A stretch of 8,305 nucleotides of DNA from Actinomycetes bacterium (GCA_023401045.1 JAEXEM010000089.1:1-8305), one strand, 5' to 3'. Shown: positions 1 through 6,844, counted from the stretch's first letter. Made by a program: numbers and translations. Notes: generated by a model not told the origin, from the letters alone.

Positions 1-325
1 CCTCGGGGCGGGCCGCGAGCGCGTCGAGGACGGCGGCGACGTCGGCGGCCGCGTCGTGGAAGCCCGCGGCTCGCCAGTCGCCGCCGGTGCTCTCGCCGAC
101 GCCGCGCTTGTCGTAGCGGAAGGTCGCGAGACCGGCGGCGGCGAGCGCCTGCGCGAGCTCCCGGGTGATCCCCAGCCGCATCCGCCGGTGGTCGGAGTCG
201 CGGTCGACCGGGCCCGAGCCCGGCACGAGCAGGGCGGCCGGGTACGGCCCGGGGCCCGACGGCGTCGTCAGGGTGCCGACGAGCGTGTGGTCGGCGGTGG
301 CCACCGCCAGGGTCGTCTCGGTCAT
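1..325 (-). CDS. alpha/beta hydrolase, N-terminal part (cut by window edge)
   Basis: Only the first 108 residues are in the window and the reading frame continues past base 1. The visible part is the N-terminal half of an alpha/beta-hydrolase fold of the serine aminopeptidase / dienelactone-hydrolase-like kind (COG1073 style). After two short beta strands comes LLVPGSGPVDRDSDHRR (residues 32-48), where the GSGP-x-DRD turn is the oxyanion-hole loop of this group. It is followed by FRYDKRGVGESTGG (69-82), the usual strand-turn before the first crossover helix. The nucleophile elbow (GxSxG) and the rest of the triad would lie outside the window, so activity cannot be judged. No signal peptide is visible, so it is probably cytosolic. 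The ATG at 325 has a purine-rich GAGAGGA about 10 bases upstream. It is divergent from the regulator at 463, which probably controls it. The substrate is unknown. Confidence 0.88.
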   Translation of the reverse strand, partial: MTETTLAVATADHTLVGTLTTPSGPGPYPAALLVPGSGPVDRDSDHRRMRLGITRELAQALAAAGLATFRYDKRGVGESTGGDWRAAGFHDAAADVAAVLDALAARPE

Positions 326-352
326 CGTGCGTCGTCCTCTCGTGCTGCCGGG

Positions 353-384
353 GTCACGTGCCGCTCGGTCGCGGGGCACGTGAC
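353..384. promoter_or_regulatory. inverted repeat, probable operator between hydrolase and wHTH regulator
   Basis: There are two perfect 10-base arms, GTCACGTGCC at 353-362 and GGCACGTGAC at 375-384, separated by 12 bases. Each arm holds a CACGTG hexamer, and their centres lie 22 bp apart, about two helical turns, so two dimers could bind on the same face of the DNA. The repeat lies in the hydrolase leader and over the expected -35 zone of the regulator. That position fits a shared repressor site; binding by the neighbouring regulator is inference. Confidence 0.6.
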
Positions 385-399
385 GATCTCGATGCTGAT

Positions 400-428
400 A
401 TCATTCTCAGTGATGGGAACGATGTCAA
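400..428 (-). promoter_or_regulatory. sigma70-type promoter for the left hydrolase
   Basis: On the minus strand a perfect -35 TTGACA (428-423) is followed, after exactly 17 bases, by AATGAT (405-400), which matches the -10 consensus at 4 of 6 positions. Transcription would start near 393 and cross the CACGTG inverted repeat before reaching the ATG at 325. On the opposite strand TATCAT (399-404) is a good -10 for the regulator, so the two promoters overlap back to back. Confidence 0.5.
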
Positions 429-462
429 CATGTCTCCACGAGGAAGGGGCTCGACCTTGGGG

Positions 463-1017
463 ATGACCGCCACGGAGGTGCTCCTGCACCCCGTCCGGCT
501 GCGGATCGCACAGGCGTTCCTCGGCGACCGCGCACTGACGACCTCGGAGCTGCGTGCCGAGCTGCCCGAGGTCCCCACCGCGACGCTCTACCGGCAGGTC
601 GCCGCGCTCGCCGACGGTGGCGTGCTCGAGGTCGTCGACGAACGCCGCGTGCGTGGCGCCGTCGAGCGCACGTACCGGCTGCGCACCGGGGCCGTCCACG
701 TCGACGCCGAGGCAGCGCGTGCCATGTCGGTCGACGACCACCGCCGCGGCTTCCTCACCTTCGTCGCCGGGCTGCTCGCGGAGTTCGAGCGGTACCTCGA
801 CCGCGACGACATCGACCTCGCGCGCGACCTCGTCGGGTTCCGTCAGCACGGCCTGCACCTCACCGACGAGGAGACGGTCGAGCTGCTCGCAGACCTGCGC
901 GCCGTCCTCGAGCCGCGGCTCGCGCTGCCGCCGGGCGAGGGTCGCACCCGCCGGCTCTTCTCGACCGTGCTCATCCCCTCCGACCCGCCGGCCGCCACGC
1001 AGCGGCCGGCACCCTGA
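463..1017 (+). CDS. winged helix-turn-helix transcriptional regulator (ArsR-like, HTH_20 type)
   Basis: This 184-residue cytosolic DNA-binding protein begins almost directly with the winged helix (about residues 5-75). The segment VLLHPVRLRIAQAFLG (6-21) is the typical first helix of ArsR/HTH_20 proteins. The helix around TTSELRAELP (26-35) is followed by a recognition helix in VPTATLYRQVAALADGG (37-53) and a wing around VVDERRVRGAVERTYRL (57-73). The C-terminal half is helical and rich in Glu and Arg, and probably serves dimerisation or effector binding. No metal-binding cysteines are present, so it is not a classical metal-sensing ArsR. The start is uncertain: an AGGAAGG ribosome site at 441-447 suits either the ATG at 463 or the in-frame TTG at 457, and an ATG at 430 is also in frame. 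It is divergent from the hydrolase at 1-325, its probable target; the effector is unknown. Confidence 0.85.
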   Translation: MTATEVLLHPVRLRIAQAFLGDRALTTSELRAELPEVPTATLYRQVAALADGGVLEVVDERRVRGAVERTYRLRTGAVHVDAEAARAMSVDDHRRGFLTFVAGLLAEFERYLDRDDIDLARDLVGFRQHGLHLTDEETVELLADLRAVLEPRLALPPGEGRTRRLFSTVLIPSDPPAATQRPAP

Positions 1018-1045
1018 CGCGTTCCTTCACTGTCGCTCGACGCGC

Positions 1046-1064
1046 CGAAACGTGAAGCGTTTCG
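1046..1064. promoter_or_regulatory. LacI-family-type operator upstream of xylanase
   Basis: The 19-bp element CGAAACGTGAAGCGTTTCG has perfect 7-base arms (CGAAACG/CGTTTCG) around five bases. It also contains TGAAGCGTTTCG, a near match to the TGAAACGTTTCA type of LacI-family operator. CGAAA...TTTCG palindromes are known upstream of xylanase genes in Streptomyces. It sits about 90 bases before the xylanase start and just upstream of TTGACC at 1069. Repression released by xylo-oligosaccharides is the likely purpose (inference). The regulator gene is not in this window. Confidence 0.65.
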
Positions 1065-1068
1065 CGCG

Positions 1069-1097
1069 TTGACCGTGGATGCCCGGGGCCGAAGAGT
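1069..1097 (+). promoter_or_regulatory. possible xylanase promoter
   Basis: TTGACC (1069-1074) is a good -35. After 17 bases comes AAGAGT (1092-1097), a weak -10 matching at 3 of 6 positions. The palindrome at 1046-1064 ends four bases upstream, so a bound repressor would contact polymerase. The weak -10 makes this tentative. Confidence 0.3.
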
Positions 1098-1099
1098 GA

Positions 1100-2590
<1,491 letters not shown>

Positions 2591-2600
2591 GCTGAACCTC

Positions 2601-2617
2601 CCCGGCCACGTGCCGGG
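2601..2617. terminator. small GC hairpin after xylanase
   Basis: CCCGGC (2601-2606) pairs with GCCGGG (2612-2617) around a 5-base loop, 10 bases after the xylanase stop. It stands directly before the much larger hairpin at 2622-2659. Together they look like a two-part 3' end that could stop transcription or protect the mRNA. Confidence 0.4.
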
Positions 2618-2621
2618 TGAT

Positions 2622-2659
2622 GACGGCGGCGTCGCACCTGCGGGTGCGGCGCCGCCGTC
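2622..2659. terminator. large hairpin, probable xylanase terminator
   Basis: The arms 2622-2638 and 2643-2659 are 17 bases each and close on the 4-base loop TGCG. Sixteen pairs are Watson-Crick and one would be a G-U wobble in RNA. It begins 31 bases after the xylanase stop codon. No T-run follows, which is common for GC-rich actinobacterial terminators. It overlaps the longest possible reading frame of the next gene (GTG 2617 / ATG 2620), so a later start for that gene is favoured. Confidence 0.7.
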
Positions 2660-2691
2660 GCGTCGTCGAGGGCCACGTGCCGCCCGCGCGC

Positions 2692-3276
2692 ATGGCCGGT
2701 GCACGTCCGCGTTCACCCGTGGACACCATCGAGGAGTTCCCCATCGTCACGCCCAGCGGCGTGGCGGACACCTTCTCCGCTCTGCTGTGCGAGGTGTGCC
2801 AGCGAGCGAGGCCCCGCCTCCAGCCCGACCGGTTCGGCCGCGTCCTCGCGTGCGAGACCTGCCTGCACGTCGACGCGACCTTCGGCGGGCTGCACGGCGC
2901 ACGGCTGCTCACGCCGCTCGACCGGGACCGTGTGCGCGAGGAGGACGCCCTGCACCACCGGCTGTTCGGCCACGACGACTCGCTCACCGCACGGCACCAG
3001 CACTTCCACGCGGTGCAGCTCCGCGCGATGAACGACGAGGCCACGGCCGGCGGCGTGCGACACCTCGTCGTCACCTACCCGCACGGCGGGTTCCGGGCGC
3101 TGTTCGTCGACTGGGACCGCTGGCGGCTGCACTTCCCCGCCTCGCTCGGCGCCTCCGTCGAGGGGTACCTCCGGTACGTGCGCAAGGTGCACCCGTGGGC
3201 GCTGGAGGTCGAGCCGCGACTGCTCCGCCCGCAGTGGCTCTCCGGGCTCCTCGACGGCACGGACACCCGGGCCTGA
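2692..3276 (+). CDS. protein of unknown function with two CxxC pairs (zinc-ribbon-like)
   Basis: I do not recognise this family. From the ATG at 2692 it has 194 residues and no signal peptide or membrane segment. The clearest element is C33-E-V-C36 followed by C54-E-T-C57, two CxxC knuckles 17 residues apart, which is the geometry of a zinc ribbon or rubredoxin-like metal site. A His-rich stretch follows (H59, H68, H88, H89, H94, H102, H104, H106). The C-terminal half is aromatic and strand-like: HLVVTYPHGGFRALFVDWDR (124-143), then RYVRKVHPW (161-169). Start choice is insecure: GTG 2617 and ATG 2620 are in frame but lie in or before the terminator hairpin and would add an Arg-rich leader encoded by it, while GTG 2719 is a shorter option. 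None has a good ribosome site. Reading frame and codon bias support a real gene. It follows the xylanase but is probably transcribed separately. Confidence 0.72.
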   Translation: MAGARPRSPVDTIEEFPIVTPSGVADTFSALLCEVCQRARPRLQPDRFGRVLACETCLHVDATFGGLHGARLLTPLDRDRVREEDALHHRLFGHDDSLTARHQHFHAVQLRAMNDEATAGGVRHLVVTYPHGGFRALFVDWDRWRLHFPASLGASVEGYLRYVRKVHPWALEVEPRLLRPQWLSGLLDGTDTRA

Positions 3277-3286
3277 CGAGCCCGAC

Positions 3287-3324
3287 GGCCCGGCTCGCAC
3301 CGTCACCGCGGCGCGGGCCGGGCC
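3287..3324. terminator. hairpin between convergent genes
   Basis: GGCCCGGC (3287-3294) pairs with GCCGGGCC (3317-3324) across a 22-base loop in the 58-base gap between the CxxC-protein stop and the MarR stop. Its position suits a bidirectional terminator, but the loop is long and in such GC-rich DNA an 8-base pairing has limited weight. Confidence 0.3.
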
Positions 3325-3334
3325 CCCGGCCTGC

Positions 3335-3811
3335 TCACCCGGGCAGGTGCAGGTCCGGCCGCGCGGCGGAGGCGATGCGGACGCCGATCCGGCGCAGCTG
3401 GCGGACCTGCTCGAGGCTGAGGTGGTCGAACACGAGGCGCTGCACCTCCTCGGCGTGCCCTGGTGCGGCTTCCTGCACCTTCGCCCAGCCGGCGTCGGTG
3501 AGGGTCGCGAGGACGGCGCGGCGGTCGCTCGGGTCGGTGCGGCGCGTGAGCCAGCCGCGCTGCTCGAGCCGGGTCGCCACGCGCGACATGTGGGGCAGCT
3601 GCAGGTTGGCCCGCAGCGCGACGTCGCTCATCCGGGCGGTGCGCTCGGGGGACATCGAGAGCCAGGACAGCACCCGGTACTCGGCCAGGCTGATCCCGGC
3701 GTCGCGCTCGAGCTGCGCGTCGAGGGCGGCGGGCAGCACGACGGTGACGGCCGAGAGCGCGATCCACGCGCTGCGCTGCTCCGGCGACAACCAGCGGGGC
3801 TCGGGGTCCAT
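3335..3811 (-). CDS. MarR-family transcriptional regulator
   Basis: This 158-residue dimeric winged-helix regulator has the full MarR length and order. An N-terminal dimerisation helix (about 10-38) is followed by SLAEYRVLSWLSMSPERTARMSDVALRANLQLPHMSRVATRLEQRGWLTRR split over helices 41-90, where the recognition helix is around LPHMSRVATRLEQRG (72-86). The wing carries the family hallmark DPSDRRAVLATLTDAG (93-108). The C-terminal helices (113-150) complete the dimer. The start at 3811 is set by homology: the frame stays open further upstream, but that stretch runs across the operator and antisense to doxX. No Shine-Dalgarno is evident. TAACGT at 3824-3819 lies seven bases before the ATG, suggesting a leaderless mRNA. 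It is divergent from the DoxX-like gene at 3917, with a long shared inverted repeat, so it very probably represses both itself and that gene. The ligand is unknown; phenolic or oxidative signals are common in the family. Confidence 0.93.
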   Translation of the reverse strand: MDPEPRWLSPEQRSAWIALSAVTVVLPAALDAQLERDAGISLAEYRVLSWLSMSPERTARMSDVALRANLQLPHMSRVATRLEQRGWLTRRTDPSDRRAVLATLTDAGWAKVQEAAPGHAEEVQRLVFDHLSLEQVRQLRRIGVRIASAARPDLHLPG

Positions 3812-3820
3812 GCCCCGCAC

Positions 3821-3875
3821 GTTACTTGACGCGGGAAGCACCTGCTCGACACAATTACTTCCCGTGTCAAGTAAC
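3821..3875. promoter_or_regulatory. MarR operator region: 18-bp inverted repeat with two nested boxes
   Basis: The arms GTTACTTGACGCGGGAAG (3821-3838) and CTTCCCGTGTCAAGTAAC (3858-3875) match at 17 of 18 positions around a 19-base spacer. Each arm also forms part of a smaller box of the form TTACTT-N8-AAGTAA. The box at 3855-3874 is perfect; the one at 3822-3841 (TTACTT-N8-AAGCAC) keeps 4 of 6 in its second half. Box centres are 33 bp apart, about three helical turns. This is the expected site for dimers of the adjacent MarR protein. Confidence 0.8.
3826..3855 (+). promoter_or_regulatory. probable promoter of the DoxX-like gene
   Basis: TTGACG (3826-3831) and CACAAT (3850-3855) lie 18 bases apart, matching at 5/6 and 4/6. 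The -35 is inside the left MarR box and the expected transcription start (about 3862) is inside the right box, so repressor bound at either would block initiation. On the other strand, TAACGT (3824-3819) is the likely -10 of marR and also falls in the left box. Confidence 0.55.
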
Positions 3876-3916
3876 GGTCCGGACGTCCGCCCGGGCCCGT
3901 CACCTGGAGGCCCGCC

Positions 3917-4288
3917 ATGACCGTCGCCCTGTGGATCGTCCAGGTGCTGCTCGCCCTCGCCTTCGTCGCCGCCGGCGTCATGAAGGCGAGCCAGCCGCGT
4001 GAGCGGCTGGAGAAGATGCTCCCCTGGGTGGCCGACTTCTCCACCCCGACGGTCCGGTTCATCGGCGTCGTCGAGATCCTCGGAGGGCTCGGGCTCGTCC
4101 TCCCCGCCGCGACCGGCATCGCGCCCGTGCTCACGCCCATCGCCGCGATCGGCCTCGCGGTGACGATGGCGCTCGCCGCGGTCGTCCACGCCCGGCGCGG
4201 CGAGCAGAGCATGATCCCCGTCAACGTCGTCCTGCTCGCGCTCGCCGTCGTCGTCGCATGGGGCCGCCTGGGGCCGCTCGCCGCCTGA
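3917..4288 (+). CDS. DoxX-like family membrane protein
   Basis: This is a 123-residue integral membrane protein with four predicted helices at about 3-22, 45-65, 69-91 and 100-117, the size and layout of the DoxX_2 (DoxX-like) group. The family signature is visible in VAAGVMKASQP (17-27) after helix 1, IGVVEILGGLGLVLPAATG (49-67) in helix 2, and the short basic loop HARRGE (91-96) before the last helix. The biochemical role of these small DoxX-like proteins is not settled; relatives are linked to quinone or thiol redox chemistry and to oxidative stress. GGAGG at 3906-3910 gives a well-spaced ribosome site for the ATG at 3917. The gene is divergent from marR at 3811 and its promoter is embedded in the MarR operator, so induction when MarR senses its ligand is the natural reading. 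A pseudouridine synthase follows after 43 bases but seems to have its own start signals. Confidence 0.9.
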   Translation: MTVALWIVQVLLALAFVAAGVMKASQPRERLEKMLPWVADFSTPTVRFIGVVEILGGLGLVLPAATGIAPVLTPIAAIGLAVTMALAAVVHARRGEQSMIPVNVVLLALAVVVAWGRLGPLAA

Positions 4289-4319
4289 CCCGCGGGCCGG
4301 GGCGGGCCGGGACGGCTCC

Positions 4320-4334
4320 TACGATCGACACGTG
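4320..4334 (+). promoter_or_regulatory. -10 element with leaderless start for the pseudouridine synthase
   Basis: TACGAT (4320-4325) fits the TANNNT -10 and is followed by six bases, then the GTG at 4332. Transcription would begin at or next to the first base of the start codon, which matches the leaderless arrangement common in actinobacteria. There is no Shine-Dalgarno before this GTG and no clear -35. Confidence 0.5.
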
Positions 4335-5264
4335 CCACCTCGCTCCCCCCTGCCGGCGCGCCACGGCCTCCCGCCGGCCCGGCTGTGCACCCCGCCGCCG
4401 CAGCGGGGCGTCACCGCCCGGTGGCCGACGATGGGCGCCTGGCTGCGCGACCGGCTGCCGACGCACGTCGACGTGGACGGCATGCTCGCCGACGGGAGCT
4501 TCGTCGACGCGGACGGCCGCGCGCTGCGGGACGATGACGCCTACGTCCCGGCCCGGCACGTGTGGTTCCACCGCATCGTCCGGGACGAGCCCGTCGTCCC
4601 CGGCGAGATCCACGTGCTCCACCGCGACGAGCGGCTCGTCGTCGTCGACAAGCCGCCGTTCCTCTCGACGATCCCCCGCGGGCGGCACATCGTGCAGAGC
4701 GTCGTCGTGCGGCTGCGCGCCGAGCTCGACCTGCCCGAGCTCTCACCGCTGCACCGGCTCGACCGCGCGACCTCGGGCGTGCTCCTGCTCGCCACCGAGC
4801 AGCGGTGGCGAGGCGCCTACCAGACGGCGTTCGAGCGCCGCGCGGTCGACAAGACGTACCGCGCCCTGGCTCCCCTGCACCCCGACCTCGCGCTGCCGGC
4901 GGTCGTGCGGGACCACATCCGCAAGGTGCGCGGCACCGCGCACGCCGAGGTGGTGCCCGGTGCCCCGGTCAACGCCGAGACGCGTGTCGAGCTCGAGCAG
5001 GAGCTCGACGGCTTCGGCGTCTACCGGCTCACCCCGCTGACCGGGCGCACCCACCAGCTCCGCCTGCACATGAGCGGGCTGGGGGTGCCGATCGTCGGCG
5101 ACCCGCTCTACCCGGTCGAGCGGGAGGTCGACCTCGACGACTTCCGCGAGCCGCTCCAGCTGCTCGCGGCGCAGGTCGCGTTCACGGACCCGGTGGACGG
5201 GCGGCGGCGGGAGTTCCGCAGCGTGCGGGAGCTGCCCGTGGGCGGGTTCGCCGCGCACCCGTGA
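4332..5264 (+). CDS. RluA-family pseudouridine synthase
   Basis: This 310-residue cytosolic enzyme isomerises specific uridines in RNA (rRNA or tRNA) to pseudouridine. The family core is complete. IHVLHRDERLVVVDKPPFLSTI is seen across 93-114. Motif II is HRLDRATSGVLLLA (141-154), with D144 the catalytic aspartate. KTYRAL (174-179) is the usual strand after it. GRTHQLRLHMSGLG (238-251) and IVGDPLYP (254-261) form motif III and the C-terminal strand. An N-terminal extension of about 90 residues precedes the catalytic domain; it includes a short stretch, WLRDRLP (37-43), but no clear S4 RNA-binding domain. Its first 30 residues are Pro/Arg-rich. The GTG at 4332 is chosen because a TANNNT -10 lies six bases before it; an in-frame ATG at 4431 would still leave the whole catalytic core. 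The RNA target position cannot be read from the sequence. Confidence 0.93.
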   Translation: MPPRSPLPARHGLPPARLCTPPPQRGVTARWPTMGAWLRDRLPTHVDVDGMLADGSFVDADGRALRDDDAYVPARHVWFHRIVRDEPVVPGEIHVLHRDERLVVVDKPPFLSTIPRGRHIVQSVVVRLRAELDLPELSPLHRLDRATSGVLLLATEQRWRGAYQTAFERRAVDKTYRALAPLHPDLALPAVVRDHIRKVRGTAHAEVVPGAPVNAETRVELEQELDGFGVYRLTPLTGRTHQLRLHMSGLGVPIVGDPLYPVEREVDLDDFREPLQLLAAQVAFTDPVDGRRREFRSVRELPVGGFAAHP

Positions 5265-5267
5265 GCC

Positions 5268-5288
5268 GGCGTGCGATCGCCCCACGCC
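5268..5288. terminator. hairpin after pseudouridine synthase
   Basis: GGCGTG (5268-5273) pairs with CACGCC (5283-5288) around nine bases, starting four bases after the stop codon. A second hairpin, GTGACC-GGTA-GGTCAC at 5324-5339, overlaps the stop codon of the convergent crystallin-domain gene. The pair probably separates the two convergent transcripts; neither is followed by a T-run. Confidence 0.4.
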
Positions 5289-5335
5289 AACCGGCGCACT
5301 CCTCGCCTCGCCCCCTGCCACCCGTGACCGGTAGG

Positions 5336-6163
5336 TCACCAGCAGCCGGCACCCGATGCGCGGTCGTTCCAGCCCCATGAGCGCAGCTCCCACACGTCTC
5401 CCGGGCCGAGGGTCAGGGTCGACCCGCCCCACCCGACGTGCTCGTAGAGGATGGCCGTCGTGGCACCGTGGAACGAGATCGACGAGATGGTGTCGTTCCA
5501 GTCGCCCGTGCCGAGGAACGTGTACGAGAGCTCGGTGAGGTCCTCGTAGCCCCATCCCGAGACGGTCTCGAAGTCGCTGCCGCGGAACCCGTCGTCCTCG
5601 TGGAACGTCGCCGTGCGGCGCGGAGGCGGCGGGGGTGTACCGGGCGGGTCGGGCGTGTACGTGACCCCGATGTACCCGCCGCGGCTGCCGCCGCCCCACC
5701 CCTCGGGCCGTACCCCGCCAGATGACGTCGACCCACGTTGCGTCATCGTCTCGATGTACGACATCTGCCACCAGCTGCGCATGAGCGGGCCGTCGTCGAT
5801 CGCCAGCACGGGGTCGCCGGGGCGGGTCGCGATCATGTGGAGCTCCCGGCCGTCGAAGCGGGCGATGTCCTCAGGGTCGTAGAGGACGCCGCGGACCAGG
5901 AGCGGCACGGTGGGCCTGGGGTGGACGATCTGCCGACGCCGCTCCTCGTCGAGCGGGGGCAGCATGCCCCCCGGGTCGAGGCGCACCGCCAGCGACCGGC
6001 GCGCCGGCGCCGCGCGTGTCCACGCGGCGACGACCTCGAGCAGCACGTCGAGGCTGTCGATCCCCATCTCGCGCATCCGCGCGGCGACGTCGCCGCGGTC
6101 CGCGTCGCCCGAGGCGACGGCGGAGATGAGAGCCAGCAGGCTCGCGTCGTCGCGCTCGTCCAT
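5336..6163 (-). CDS. beta/gamma-crystallin domain protein with unknown N-terminal domain
   Basis: This 275-residue protein has no signal peptide or membrane segment, so it is probably cytosolic. Three parts are visible. Residues 1-140 form a charged, mainly helical region that I do not recognise, including ARMREMGIDSLDVLLEVV (28-45) and VLYDPEDIARFDGRELHMIA (93-112). Residues 141-183 are a Gly-rich then Pro-rich linker. Residues 184-275 form a beta/gamma-crystallin domain with two Greek-key motifs: TATFHEDDGFRGSDFE (184-199) ending in WNDTISSI, and TAILYEHVGWGGSTLTL (236-252) ending in WNDRASGA. N223-D-T-I-S-S228 fits the N/D-N/D-x-x-S/T-S calcium motif exactly; N266-D-R-A-S-G271 fits except for the last residue. 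Calcium binding and stress-related stabilisation are known for microbial members; for this protein they are inference. It is a single gene convergent with its left neighbour. The ATG at 6163 is preceded by a GGGGG run six bases away. Confidence 0.85.
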   Translation of the reverse strand: MDERDDASLLALISAVASGDADRGDVAARMREMGIDSLDVLLEVVAAWTRAAPARRSLAVRLDPGGMLPPLDEERRRQIVHPRPTVPLLVRGVLYDPEDIARFDGRELHMIATRPGDPVLAIDDGPLMRSWWQMSYIETMTQRGSTSSGGVRPEGWGGGSRGGYIGVTYTPDPPGTPPPPPRRTATFHEDDGFRGSDFETVSGWGYEDLTELSYTFLGTGDWNDTISSISFHGATTAILYEHVGWGGSTLTLGPGDVWELRSWGWNDRASGAGCW

Positions 6164-6364
6164 CAGAACCCCCGCGGATGAGGCCTCCGCCGGCCGTCAC
6201 GGTGCCGCTGCGGTCGATCGTCCCGCCGTGGCAGAACCGGGGCAAGTCGGATGCGCACCCTCGAGGCGATCGGAGACCCCCGCTCGACCCGGCCGCTGAC
6301 CGGCCGGCACCTCACGCGATGCTGCCGCTTGCCGGACGGCCGCGGCCCGAGGAGAGTCCTCGCC
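6164..6364. other. divergent intergenic gap with no clear promoter
   Basis: About 200 bases separate the divergent crystallin-domain and PPOX genes. An open frame from 6251 runs into the PPOX gene, but the segment before 6365 encodes an Arg/Pro-rich stretch unlike the family and is more likely leader. CCGGCCG occurs twice near 6292-6304. I see no convincing -35/-10 pair or strong dyad; both promoters must be here but are not recognisable by eye. Confidence 0.4.
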
Positions 6365-6769
6365 GTGACCCCGGCGCCGACCTCACCCCCGTCCCCCACT
6401 CCGGGCGCGGCCGCCGCAGCGCGGTGCGCCTGGCTGACGACGTTGCGTGCGGACGGTTCGCCGCACGTCACGCCCGTGTGGTTCGTGCTCGACGGGGACA
6501 CCTTCTGGCTCGCGACGTCGACCGTGACGGCGAAGTGCCGGCACCTCGCCCGCGAGCCTCGGGTCGCCCTCGCGGTCGACGGCACCGGTGCGGCGCCGGC
6601 AGTGGCCGAGGGCACCGCGACCGTGCACCGAGACGTGCACGAGCACCCCGGGATCCTCGCGCGCCTCGCCGAGAAGTACGACGGATGGGACGCCGCCGAC
6701 GAGCGCCAGGACGGCCCGCGCGTCCTCGTCGAGGTCCGTGTCGAGCGCTGGCTGCTCGGCTCCGCCTGA
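6365..6769 (+). CDS. pyridoxamine 5'-phosphate oxidase-fold (PPOX) flavin/F420-dependent enzyme
   Basis: This 134-residue protein has the length of the short actinobacterial PPOX-class proteins (Rv1155-like split-barrel group), which bind FMN or F420 and reduce small molecules. The diagnostic core is present: WLTTLRADGSPHVTPVWFVLDGDTFWLATS (23-52, read in parts) gives the first strands with the R-x-DGSPHVTPVWF turn. TAKCRHLAREPRVALAVDG (55-73) is the cofactor-phosphate-binding helix and strand, and GTATVHRD (83-90) follows. The C-terminal segment PRVLVEVRVERWLLGS (118-133) closes the barrel. Residues 1-15 are a Pro-rich tail. The GTG at 6365 is chosen because GAGGAGAG at 6349-6356 sits eight bases before it and because upstream frame has no family character. 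It is probably transcribed alone, divergent from the crystallin-domain gene and convergent with the hydrolase. Cofactor (F420 or FMN) and substrate cannot be told from the sequence. Confidence 0.88.
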   Translation: MTPAPTSPPSPTPGAAAAARCAWLTTLRADGSPHVTPVWFVLDGDTFWLATSTVTAKCRHLAREPRVALAVDGTGAAPAVAEGTATVHRDVHEHPGILARLAEKYDGWDAADERQDGPRVLVEVRVERWLLGSA

Positions 6770-6844
6770 AGCGTCGACCCCAGGCCGAGTCCATGACCAC
6801 GAGGTGCGGCGGCCGCAGTGACCGCGCGGGCCACCCTCGGCGCC

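Noticed and set aside
396..409. TGATATCATTCTCA as a Fur/Zur-like box
   Set aside because: It resembles a Fur-family 7-1-7 site but is one base short and only partly symmetric, and there is no metal gene nearby. It is better explained as overlapping -10 elements.
2610..3920. 436-residue plus-strand frame running through the CxxC gene and antisense to marR
   Set aside because: It is Arg/Pro/Ala-rich and low in complexity, and it crosses a terminator, a convergent gene end and the MarR operator. The frames with protein-like composition are the two genes it overlaps.
3812..4189. N-terminal extension of the MarR frame back to 4189
   Set aside because: The extra residues are Asp/Gly/Arg-rich, antisense to doxX, and would cover the operator; MarR proteins begin near residue 1 of the 158-residue version.
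6251..6364. Longer PPOX protein starting at the ATG 6251
   Set aside because: The added 38 residues have no family resemblance and no ribosome site precedes them, while GTG 6365 has GAGGAGAG at proper spacing.
6805..6817. TGCGG-CGG-CCGCA hairpin between the convergent PPOX and hydrolase genes
   Set aside because: A 5-bp stem with no tail is expected often by chance at this G+C content, so it was not listed as a terminator.
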